Under the pieces are notes generated by a model. The model saw nothing but the letters and a program-made list of their open reading frames with translations. It did not search any database and had not been told where the DNA came from. Below are positions 10,586 through 20,794 of a stretch of 64,000 nt of DNA, one piece after another. Source of the DNA: Tipula vernalis (lineage: Eukaryota > Arthropoda > Insecta > Diptera > Tipulidae); the NCBI GenBank assembly GCA_958295665.1, contig OY282560.1, positions 101,595,930 through 101,659,929 on the forward strand, in the 5' to 3' direction. Numbering within the stretch: the stretch's first letter is position 1; every line of letters begins with the position of its first letter. Made by a program: the position numbers and the translations under genes.

Positions 10586-11180
10586 TGTTGAAATAAGTTA
10601 TATGGACATTTTGAAATATTTGTTGATGAATTAAGTACTCTGTTTGGCTAAGTGGATGCACATAAGGACTCGTGTATTCCAACATAGTAATGGTTTGGAT
10701 CATATACCAAAACTTTTAAACCAAATCATTCATAATCACCTTAATTTCAGAAGATTCCATTGTTGAATGTCTTTTATACATGAGCTAGAGATTCTAACTC
10801 ATGTGCTAATCACCAACACTATTACAGAGTAAAGCACTTCACGATTGCAATCAACACATGATTGAGCTTTTTGGTAACTCATAGTATAGTTCATATATTC
10901 AAAGTACGATTTATTCAGAGGAATGGGGACGAGTCTATGTACCATTGAGTTAAATGCCGCTGGTGTTTAAGGTATCGGATGATTGGAGCTTGAATGTGTT
11001 ACTAAGTCACTGTAAGTACATTTTCTAAAAATGGAATGTTTATTATTTCAAGAAAATTGAGATTGACTGATTGTTACCCACCTCCAATGTAAATTTTATG
11101 TTACTTTTAATAAACGTACCCGTCCACAATTTTCGTTCCACGATTTTTACCGAGATTAGAGTAATGTTTGGCCTACGGAT
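10586..11180 (+). repeat. Copia 3' LTR, right end unresolved
   Basis: The LTR begins with TGTTG directly after the polypurine tract. The matching 5' LTR is outside the window, so the right boundary cannot be set by comparison. CAACA ends occur at about 10818 and 10857, and an AATAAA-type signal lies near 11107, so the LTR could be between 0.23 and 0.6 kb long. The end coordinate given is an upper estimate. Confidence 0.45.
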
Positions 11181-13381
11181 CTAATTTATCTGATATATAT
11201 TTTACTGGAAACATAAATGAAAATCACAATTCTCATGTCTCATTTATCGACCAAACGTTCTGCAGATGCGCCCCGATGCTTAATCTTTAACCAATTATTT
11301 TAAAAAGTAATATTCAGCCCTTCTGAAATACCCTGTATGTACACACATATTTATAAATCAATTAATAACGTGCAATAATAGCAAAATATGTGAGTGAGTC
11401 ACAAATATTTTATATCCAGATTAGAAGCTAAACAAAAAAATGTTATTCATGTGACATAATTATCCAACTAATTATGTAAACACCGCACTCTAATGAAGTA
11501 CTTGTGCGCATATCCGTCATATTCCCGAGAATCGTTCAATATTGAAAATTACCCCACATTCTGAAATATTAAATCATCGTCGATCGTTCAAGTATATATT
11601 GTGCAGTCATCATCATATGGTCGCACGTCATTACGACGTAAATTGATGTAAATATTGGCGCAAAGCAAAATATATGAGTGTCAGTGTGTGTAATCCGTGT
11701 GATAAGACACCAAATATTTCGTATTTTTTTTATATACTATAAATATAATCCAGTGTACGTATTTTGACGACCACAATAACCGTATAGTTAGCAAAAACTA
11801 TTCCCGTCAAAATATAAATCGTATGGTCATATATCTTCCCAAGCATGAAGAATCACGCTCAAACATGATTAAAATTGAATTCATCATACTGATAAGTGAT
11901 AAATAAGCAAAATTCGTTTGTTTACGAAGAAGACAGGCAACCTGCCTCACGTTATATTATCTTGGCTGCATTAATCTCAACAAATCTATAATATCGATTT
12001 AATGGATGGATGTAAGTATAAACATTTCAGTATTCATCACAACATCTTCGAATTTGTAAGTATGTAGTATTTGTATGTATGTACAGAATAATGTTGCATT
12101 GCAAAGGAAATAAAACAAAACAAAAAATTTATAAGAAAAATGCGCCAACCAACTGATAAGGCAAATAGCTATTCGTGAGCAAACATGTAAAGAATTTTTT
12201 TTGTTTTTTTGTTGTTGTTCATTCATTCATTATATCAATCTAAAAGAAATCTTTATCACACAAATTAAAAACAAACACGTTTTCTTATCAAGGAAACGTA
12301 ACAATAAATCAAGAAGAAGATTTTTTTTTGTGTTAATAAAATGCGAGTTTCTTCGATTTAATGCTTCGATGTAACATGCAACTTCTGTAATGAAATGTTC
12401 GACCTATAGGTTCGAATCTTAATATGTATGCACTTAAATTGTTGTTGCAATAATTAATAATTTTCTATAGAATTAATGAAATTCGTTTGAATTCGTATTT
12501 CATAATTCTTGAAGTATGCGGATGAGACACTAAATTCGATAATAACAAAATATTTCAACAATGTGTCTATTGTAATTCTAACCCTCTAATAGGTCGTCTT
12601 TGTTCGACTGTAAATATGTAAATTTTAATTTCTCATCGAGCAATCGAGAAATTTTGTTTGAGATGGCACGTTAAAAACATGAAACAAAAGTAAAGCAAAA
12701 AAAAAGAAATCTTCGGCTTTCTTTAATTTGTTTTTCATGTAGTAAATTACAATGTTCGCATTTATTTCGTGCTTTTTTTACGAAATATGCTATAAAATGA
12801 TGATCACGGTGACGTATAAGAGAGCATCACCGTGATTGATCATTGATCACTCTTGGAGCGCTCAGTCGTACAACAGGGAAGTTACATGCGATCAAGTTCC
12901 TAAGATCGTTGAGCATCACGTAAAGTCAGTTTGCATATTCAAATTGTAATTCGGTCGGACGAGATTTTACCTCCATTCTCATCGGCTGTACATTTTTCTT
13001 GCTCGATCCCAAATGTTCTTTATTCGGAATGCATGATTCACCTCTCGTGCTCAATTCATTTTCTTCTAGCTTCAAATTACCATTCGATAAATTTAAAATT
13101 GGCAACATCTCGTCGCCATATTCTTCATTTTTCAGCTGATTGTTTATTGCTACATGAGCAACAAAATTCATGCAACAATTGAATTTGTTGCACTTTATCC
13201 GGTACGATGTAAATAAACACATTCTCTGTACGGGCGCCAGCTAATTCCAGTAAAAACTGGGCACATTCCATTATATTTACAAATCCTCGAGTGCGTCATA
13301 AATTATTTGCAAACGATCGGCTCATGTTTGTTTTAACAATGTGTGTAACCTCCGCTCAAATATCTTTGAAATACTTTGCTT
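11181..13381. other. AT-rich DNA without recognised gene
   Basis: No coding signature was recognised. There are short frames on both strands at 12926-13222 but neither resembles a known family. A perfect 10-bp inverted repeat (ATCACGGTGA at 12803-12812 and its complement at 12827-12836) surrounds a TATAAG. The stretch may include unrecognised old transposon pieces. Confidence 0.5.
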
Positions 13382-13393
13382 ATGTATTGTACT

Positions 13394-13558
13394 GGGTGTT
13401 GCATGCGTCTCAATAGGGTTGGGGTTGACCGTCTATAGCCATGTATCTCGTGGTCAATATTCCAACGCTGCAACTATGTAGAAACCACCAAATGTGTCTA
13501 GTATACCTCCATGTGGTAACACCCGGGCAATGATGTGAAGCATCGGCGAAATACTAGA
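13394..13558 (+). ncRNA. Delta-like self-cleaving ribozyme at Jockey-like LINE 5' end (copy 2)
   Basis: This is the cleanest of the four folds. P1: GGGTGTT (13394-13400) pairs perfectly with AACACCC (13518-13524). P2: TCTAGTAT (13497-13504) pairs perfectly with ATACTAGA (13551-13558). P3: ACC (13505-13507) with GGT (13515-13517), loop TCCATGT. After P1 comes GGGCAAT, close to the same position in the viral ribozyme. P4: GATG (13532-13535) with CATC (13541-13544). J4/2 is GGCGAA (13545-13550), with the candidate catalytic C at 13547. The predicted cleavage site is the first base of the element as fixed independently by the 12-bp target duplication. Confidence 0.88.
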
Positions 13559-13728
13559 GGCGAGTGTAGTACACTATAAATGAGCAATGAGCAGAACAAA
13601 TAAGGAAACTAGTACCCCAGGTGGTACCTGTTGCTCAGGTAAATCTACCCTCTTCGGAAGTCGGTCTCATGGATTCTGGGGGAGACCAGCCATTGATATA
13701 AAACAATTATTTTAACCAATCCCAAGAC

Positions 13729-14520
13729 ATGTTGGTGAATAAACAAGCTCAATTGAGTGAAACAGAAAAGGATAATTTACACCCCTTCCAGAGGAGTAAC
13801 AAAGTGGCGTATTCTCCGATAAGAGGTGGTAGTCCCTCCATTGGGGCCAGCAGCCACAACACTCGTTCTACAAACGAAGAAAAGCCTCACAATGAATTGT
13901 GTAAAGCTAATAATGCATTAGTTGAAGCCAACAATATAAACAAGCAACTGAATGTTACAATTGCATGGATGCAGGAGCGTATGAAGACGCTTGAAAACGA
14001 AGTTAAAGCTCTTAAGCCTAAGGAGGACATCGGTTGTACTCCTAACTAGAATACAACTCCACAAGAATATCATACGGATGAAGAAGAACTAGCTCGAGAA
14101 ACTGAGTGGATTAGAGTTAAAGGTGGGAGAAAAAAAAGGAGACGGAATAATACGCCCTGGCCCCCACTTCAATTAAAGGATGATGTTCACAATATTATCC
14201 AGAAACAACCAAAAAAAAATACCTCCACCACCAGCAAAAGTAATAGATGAAGTCAAAGACTACGATGTACTCTATGAGAAAGTAAAAACAATAACTACTA
14301 CTGATAAGTTTAATGCAAAGGTGATGAATGGAAACACCATCAAAATAAACTTAGAAGATGCTGAAACATACAGAAAAATGACAAAAATGTTAAATGAAGA
14401 AAAACGTGCTTGGTACACGTTTAAAGATAAACAAACCAGACCAATTAGGGTCATGGCTAAAAACTTACACTCTACGTGTAAACCAGACAAAATAATTTAT
14501 GACCTGAAAGCAAAAGGATT
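13729..14520 (+). pseudogene. Jockey-like ORF1, N-terminal part
   Basis: The frame opens at or near 13729 and gives a hydrophilic N-terminus with a coiled-coil-like stretch (ANNALVEANNINKQLN, MKTLENEVKAL). TAG at 14047-14049 interrupts it, and a shift in a run of A at about 14210-14220 moves the reading to the frame of PPPPAKVIDEVKDYDVLYEKV. This continues into the Jockey ORF1 pre-zinc-knuckle domain (RPIRVMAKNLHSTC, IIYDLKAKG). The I-like LINE cuts it at 14520; the domain continues at 20141 (FKATEASIKL). The protein would bind element RNA. Confidence 0.8.
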
Positions 14521-14704
14521 ATTCTTTCTCGAAACTTTATTGTGTGAGCGTCTCATTTTAGTGAAGTGTTATAAATTTTACAATTTTCTTTTAATTTTAA
14601 TTAATTTGTATTTTATTTAATTATATCTTATAGTTTATTTTGATTTGTTTATTTTTATCAGTCGGGTAAGTCTTTTCATAGTCTTTTTCTATCCACAAAA
14701 TAAT

Positions 14705-16036
14705 AAATCCACGTAACACAAGCAAGGAGGGACAAAGTACGCAGTACTTTGTACCTCCAACATTTACTTCTACTGATTTCTCAGATTCTGAAGATGAAAT
14801 AAATACTAAAAAATCAAAAATTGTTTTTAATAATGAAATAATAGTAAACGGTGAATTTGATAAAAATCCCAATATGTTAAATAAAAGGAAAATTAATAAT
14901 AATAATAATAAAACTCACGTCGCAGTTTCAAATAATACAGTAACAGCTCCAACATCATCTTCAACTTTATCTGTTGATTCATCGAATAACTCAAATATGC
15001 CGTCAGTTACTGCTGAAAAAATTAATCTATATAACCGATCAGATAATGGCCCATTCACTGTATTTATCAGTAAAGAGAATTTAAATATTGTTCCTTTAGC
15101 TAAAGCCCAAAAATAAATAATTTTAAAAATGTCAAAGAAATCTCTAGCGTTAGCAAAAATGTTGCTAAGGTTATCTTTAGTAATTTTGAAGACGCAAATA
15201 ATTGTGTTAAATCAGATATTTTTAAAAAATTTGATAATTATACGACATACATTCCTAAAAATTTCACATCTTCTATTGGTTTAATCAGGAACATTCCTAT
15301 TGGGCTTTCTAATGAAGAAATACAAGAAAATATTAGATCTAAATACCCTATTTCTAAAGTAGAAAGAATGACTAAATGGAATAGTGCCACTAAAACAGCT
15401 GAGGAAATTGAATTGGTTAAACTTACTTTTGAGTCTGGAACTATTCCATTCAATGTCATTTTATATGATAATCTCTTATTAAAGGTAGAATATTTTATAC
15501 CTAATCCATTATTTTGTAAAAAATGTCTAAATTACGGACATACAATTTCCAAATGTAAATCTAAAACTAATAGATGCCTAACGTGTGCTAATACTATAGA
15601 GGACGAACAAGAACACGTTTGTGACATGAAATTTTCTTGTAAATTTTGTGGAACGGGTCATGTTACTAATTTTTTCAGATGTAATGAACGATACAGGCAG
15701 AAACAAATTAGGGAACATATGATTTTAAATAAAACTAGTTTCAAAGAATCCAAAAGCCACCTTTATGGTAGCCAACAAAAAGTCCCTAAACAAATAGATT
15801 TTGCTAATGATATCTGTGTTGAAAATCAAGCCTGGAAAAATAACTTAATGAATTCTGATGCTAGAAAAATTCAAATCCTAAATAAATTAGTAAACGAATT
15901 AAAAAATCAATTAAATGAAAGAGATTCTATTTTTAATGATGTCAAATCATTTTTAAATAATTCCGATGACTTTAATAAAAATCCAGCTAATTTAGACTCA
16001 CTTAAAATTAAATTAAATAAATTTATTAAAACATAA
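14705..16036 (+). pseudogene. I-like LINE ORF1, zinc-knuckle nucleic-acid-binding protein
   Basis: The readable protein starts with a Ser/Asp-rich region (TFTSTDFSDSEDEINTKK) but no ATG opens that frame; a stop lies just upstream, so the start is lost or non-AUG. A frameshift near 15115 joins the first part to the rest. The C-terminal half has an RRM-like block (IPIGLSNEEIQENIRSKY) and three cysteine clusters: CKKCLNYGHTISKC (true CCHC), CLTCANTIEDEQEHVC and CKFCGTGHVTNFFRC. A Lys/Asn-rich tail follows. Clustered knuckles of this kind are usual in ORF1 of I and Jockey elements, which package element RNA. Confidence 0.82.
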
Positions 16037-16082
16037 ACTTTTCTTTTTCCAGTTTTTTATTTTTTCATTTTATTCTTCCATT

Positions 16083-19000
16083 ATGTTACCTTTAAAAATT
16101 TTACAAATTAACATTCGTAGTTTAAATAGTAATAAAGATCTATTATATCATTATATACAATCCAATCATATTGATATCGTTATTCTATCTGAAACCTGGA
16201 CAAATCCAAATAGTAATTTGACTTTTAACAATTATAATCTTGTTACTGACGATAGACCAGATGGTTTTGGCGGTGTAGGCTTTTTAATACATAAAAAAAT
16301 TTCTTGGAGAATTATTGATTTAAATTTTCATTACATCCGTTTTCAAGTTTTTAAAATTAACCTCAAATTTAAAAACAATTATTTTAATATCTTATCTTTT
16401 TATAATAATTCTGTTATTAGACCTCAGGAAATCGTTAATGAATTTGAACATCTTATAACTCAGAATCTAGATAACTGTTTAATAGCTGGAGACATAAATA
16501 TTCATAATAGTCTTTGGGATATTTCATTGACCCCTACTCACGACAGGGTGGGTGATAAGATTGCAGATATTATCACTGCTAATAATGTCTTTTTATTAAA
16601 TGACGGATCTCATACAAGGCAAGATTTTTTCAGAAATAATTCTGCAGCACTAGACATTACTTTGTGCTCAATCAATCTAATTGAAAAACTATCATGGAAA
16701 GTAGATCCCATTAATTGAGGAAGTGACCATCTCCCAATACTTATTGACTTTAAACTAAATTATTATCAAAAAAAACAAATCACAAACTGGTCAAAAGTAT
16801 TGAAAGACTTTGATCTAAATTCTATTAATGATAAATGCAATATTGAAAAACACCTAGAAAAATTAATTTCTGAAAATACTTCTATTATTACAAGTAAAAA
16901 TACTTTTAAACCTAAACCTTGGTGGAACGATCTTATACAAAGACTATGGAACATAAAAAAACACAAACAACTCATTTATAATTTAAACAAAAACCTTTTT
17001 ACCGCTATTGAACTAAAAAAATCTATACAAAAACTTAAATTAATAATTAGAAGGGAAAAGAAAAAATCTTGGAATATTTTTTTAACAAGCATCAATCACA
17101 AAACTAATAATTCTGATCTCTGGAACAACATCAATAAAATTAAAAATAAAAAACAGTCCAACTACAGAATCCTAGAAGATCCCACACTAGCTACTAATTT
17201 TCTAAATTACAATTTTCCTTTCTCCTTTGAATCCCCTCATAATCTCTCTAATAACTTCAATCCTACTATTAATCCTGCGGAATTTAATAACATTGAAATT
17301 CTTGATATTATTAAAAATTCAAATAATACTGCTCCAGGATATGATAAAGTCTCATATAAAATCATCAAACAATTAGTATCCTCTAATCCTAACCTAATCA
17401 ATACTATTACAAATTATTTCAACAACATCTGGCAAAATCAAATTTACCCTACAAAATGGAAAACGTCATACACAATCGCCATTTTGAAAAAGGGGAGGGA
17501 TGATAGAAATATTATTAACTACCGTCCTATTTGTCTGTTACCTATTTTTTCAAAAATCTTCAATAAACTCATTTTAAAACGAATTAATGATCATCTAATC
17601 TCCAATAATATTCTTAATTATTACAATTTTGGTTTTAGAAAAAATAAAAATATTACTGACTATTTTGTAGAAATGTTTAATTTCATCATCTCCCTCAAAC
17701 AACAACAAAAAAAAATTGTTTTAGTTAACATTGACATTTCCAAAGCTTTTGATAATGTAGATAAAAATATTTTATTAAACACCTTTAAAAACTTCAATTT
17801 CCCTATTAACATTACACATTGGATTTCTCAATTTCTTACAAATAGAATTATATTTATTCAAAATATCAATCAAACTTCCATTCATTACACTAATAAAGGC
17901 ATTCCTCAGGGTAGCTGTTTGAGTCCTACCCTTTTTAATATCTATACCACTTCTTTACACGACATCAATAACCCCGATACAAAAATTTTCCAATATGCCG
18001 ATGATATTTGCATTGTAATTTCTGCCGATAATCATGATAACTTACAATTAATAACAGATTCTACTATACTCTCATTAACTAATAAATTACAATCTTTAAA
18101 ACTACAAATTAACACTGATAAATCTCATTTTTTAAGACTATTCACTAATAAAAATAATTCCAAATCTCTAAATTTAAAAATTAATAATATCTACATAAAA
18201 GAAAGAGTGACTACTAAGATACTGGGTACAACTTTAACAAATAGACTTTCATTATCAATTCATTACACAAACTTAAAAGCAAATATTTCCAACTCCATTA
18301 ATTTACTTAAAACTCTCACCCATTTTAATGGAGGTGTAAATCCTGAAACAATGATCAATATTTTTAAAGCAATAGTTAAATCTAAACTTGAATACACATA
18401 TGTTTTTACAGACAATAAATATAAAAAAGATATTAATATCTGTCAATCTATTAAAAATGCTTGTCTGAGAGCTTGTCTAGGCTTCTTAAGAACTACTCCA
18501 ATTCCAGCTATTTTATCTGAATCCCTAGAAACATCTTCAGATCTAGATTTTATTAAAAAATCACTAATTTATATTTCAAAAAATCTATATAATAATTCCA
18601 AAATCGGTAACGACATTAAAAACAATAGATCTACTCTTCATAAACTTAACGACTTATATTCTAATTATACTTTTCTTTCCAAAATTAAACCTTTTCACAT
18701 AAAAAAAACGTCTCCCACTAATTTTAGCATCATAACAAATATTGAGGGAATCACAAACAAAAATTTTATAAACCATTCTGAACAATATGCATTATCTATG
18801 GCTGAAATTAATAAATATAATAATTTCGCAAAAATTTACACAGATGGCTCTATAATTAACAATAAACCAGGAATTGGAATTTTTGTTGAGGATAAAAATT
18901 GGAAATTTGCCATTCAACTAAAAAACCCTACTTATATTAAAAATATTGAACCATTGCTATTAAAATTGGAATTACTATATCTCTAATCATCAAAAACAAT

Positions 19001-19669
19001 AATATTATCATTATTACTGACTCTCAAAGTTCTTGTATTTCATTAAAAACGGCTCTATTACACTTTACAAATAGACACTCCGAAAATCAAATTATTGATA
19101 CTATCGGCCATAACCAAATTAAAAATTTTGTCATTCATTGGTTCCCGGGTCATTGTGGCTTAAAAGAAAATACTATAGCAGATAGTTTAGCAAAAAAAGC
19201 AGTTTTTTCTCCTACTCACTTTCTTGATAATGAACCAACTCTCACAGACCTATTTAACGATATCTCCAGATCTATAAATAATAAGTGGAAGGAAAACTAC
19301 ACATTAATGTGTAATTCATCCGGCCACTTTTATAAACAAATTTGCCCTTCTCCAAGATCATCTTTCCTATTTAAAGACTCTAATTTTACATCCTGCCAAA
19401 CCAGGCTAATTTACAGATTAATCTCTGGTCATACAGTTAACAAGAAATTTAAATTCCTTTTGGGACTTGAATCTACATCTAATTGTGAGATTTGTAACAC
19501 CGTTGAAGATAACGAACATATTATTAACGATTGTGTCATATATAATAATATAAGAAATAATTTCCCACTTTTATACAGAAAATCCTTATTAGATATCTTA
19601 AAGGACCAAAAAATGGAAGAATATAAAATATTGTGTGATTTTGTGGATAGAATAAATTATAAACTATGA
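16083..19669 (+). pseudogene. I-like LINE ORF2: endonuclease, reverse transcriptase, RNase H
   Basis: From ATG 16083 the endonuclease is readable (ILQINIRSLNSNKDLL, LSETWTNP, AGDINIHNSLWD, then GSDHLPI). The single stop, TGA at 16716-16718, sits where related proteins have Trp before GSDH. The RT domain has motif A (NIDISKAFDNVDK), motif B (KGIPQGSCLSPTLFNIY) and motif C (FQYADDICIV). RNase H starts with IYTDGSIINNKPGIG; a frameshift near 18970 breaks it, and TDSQSS, HWFPGHCGLKENTIAD and a C-terminal Cys/His block (CEICNTVEDNEHIINDC) follow. All catalytic residues I can check are kept. Confidence 0.9.
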
Positions 19670-20140
19670 ATTAAGACTACATTTAATTTTTATTGACTTT
19701 TTCACACAATGATTTTTCTTTGGAATCATTTCATTTTATTTTATTTTATTATAATATTAAGATTTTTGAATATTATATAATTTAATTCTAAATTTAAAAA
19801 AAAAAAAAAAGAAAAAATTATGAATTAATGAATTATAAATTTATATTTTAATTTTAAAACTTTTATTTTTATATGTATCCTTCATCTTCTCTCTAATATT
19901 CTTTATTTATTAACTTTCATTTAATCTAATTTAATTATCAAACTTTGTTTTATATAATTATGCTTTTATTTTATTATTTAATTTTTAATCTAATTTGATT
20001 TTGTACACTTTATTCAACCCTCCAGAACCTCCCCTGAGTGGTCTCTGGAAATTTTGGGCTGTTTCTCAACTCACTGGTCTTATGGATTGAAAGATCTGAC
20101 CTGAGCAAATTTAAAAACAAACAAACAAAGCAAAAGGATT

Positions 20141-20794
20141 TAAGGCAACTGAAGCATCGATTAAGCTAAAACAGAGACCTCTTAACATGTTTATGTTGAC
20201 CTTCGATACTGATGAAGATATCGAAAAAAATTATCAAATTAAGTACATCTTGGGGTGCAAAGTGGTTATTCAGCCTCTAAGAAGATCTAAGCTTATACCA
20301 CAATGTAAACAATGTCAAGCCTATATGGACATACACAAAAATATTGCAACAGGGAACCCAGGTGTGTCAAATGTTTAGGTAAACATTATACCAAAGATTG
20401 TGTAAAAGCCCAAAATGTTCAACCTAAATGCGTTCACTGTGGAGAAAACCATCCGGCTAACTACAGAGGATGCAGCGTTGCTATTGAACTGCAAAACATC
20501 AAAAATAAGAACGTGATTGCTAAAAATCCAAGTTTATTCAGGAAGCAAGCGGTTAAGATGAACCGACCCGAAGTAAATCGTAGAGTGTCGGGAACTACTC
20601 AAGGACAATTTGGTAAAATGACTTATGCTCAAGTAATGATGAGCAACGGAAATCCAGGAAAAACTGCTCAAAATGACGGTATAAGTCAAACACTTAAATT
20701 AATTTTAAGCAGACTAAATACATTTGATGAGCGATTACAGAAACTAAAGTACAGCACTAAGGGAGCCATCCCTAAACAGAAAAATGGCCAATGA
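20141..20794 (+). pseudogene. Jockey-like ORF1, C-terminal zinc-knuckle part
   Basis: The reading resumes after the nested LINE with FKATEASIKLKQRPLNMFML and continues through the pre-knuckle domain (VVIQPLRRSKLIPQCKQCQAY). A shift near 20325 separates the first knuckle half from GHTQKYCNREPRCVKCLGKHYTKDC; a further knuckle is CVHCGENHPANYRGC. This order is the classic Jockey ORF1 end. The frame stops at 20792-20794 and overlaps the ORF2 start by 11 bases, suggesting coupled translation of ORF2. Confidence 0.85.

Larger units (their letters stand above)
14521..20126 (+). mobile_element. I-like non-LTR retrotransposon with RNase H, nearly intact, nested in Jockey ORF1
   Basis: A 14-bp duplication AAAGCAAAAGGATT at 14507-14520 and 20127-20140 bounds 5.6 kb. 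Removing it restores the Jockey ORF1 domain. It has ORF1 with cysteine-rich knuckles, ORF2 with endonuclease, RT and RNase H, an AT-rich 3' UTR and a short AAAC-repeat tail (20111-20126). Base composition is markedly more AT-rich than in the surrounding Jockey element, and Asn/Ile/Lys codons dominate. ORF2 has only one stop codon and one or two frameshifts, so this is one of the youngest insertions. RNase H plus this ORF1 type suggests the I clade. Confidence 0.9.

Noticed and set aside
12815..12870. Core promoter made of TATAAG and a TCAGTC initiator
   Set aside because: The spacing, about 49 bases, is too long for a TATA-initiator pair.
12926..13222. A 98-codon minus-strand frame in unassigned DNA
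   Set aside because: No family resemblance and an overlapping plus-strand frame of similar length; not supported as coding.
14521..14700. Ribozyme at the I-like LINE 5' end
   Set aside because: No P1-like complement of the first bases together with TCC loop or J4/2 motif was found.
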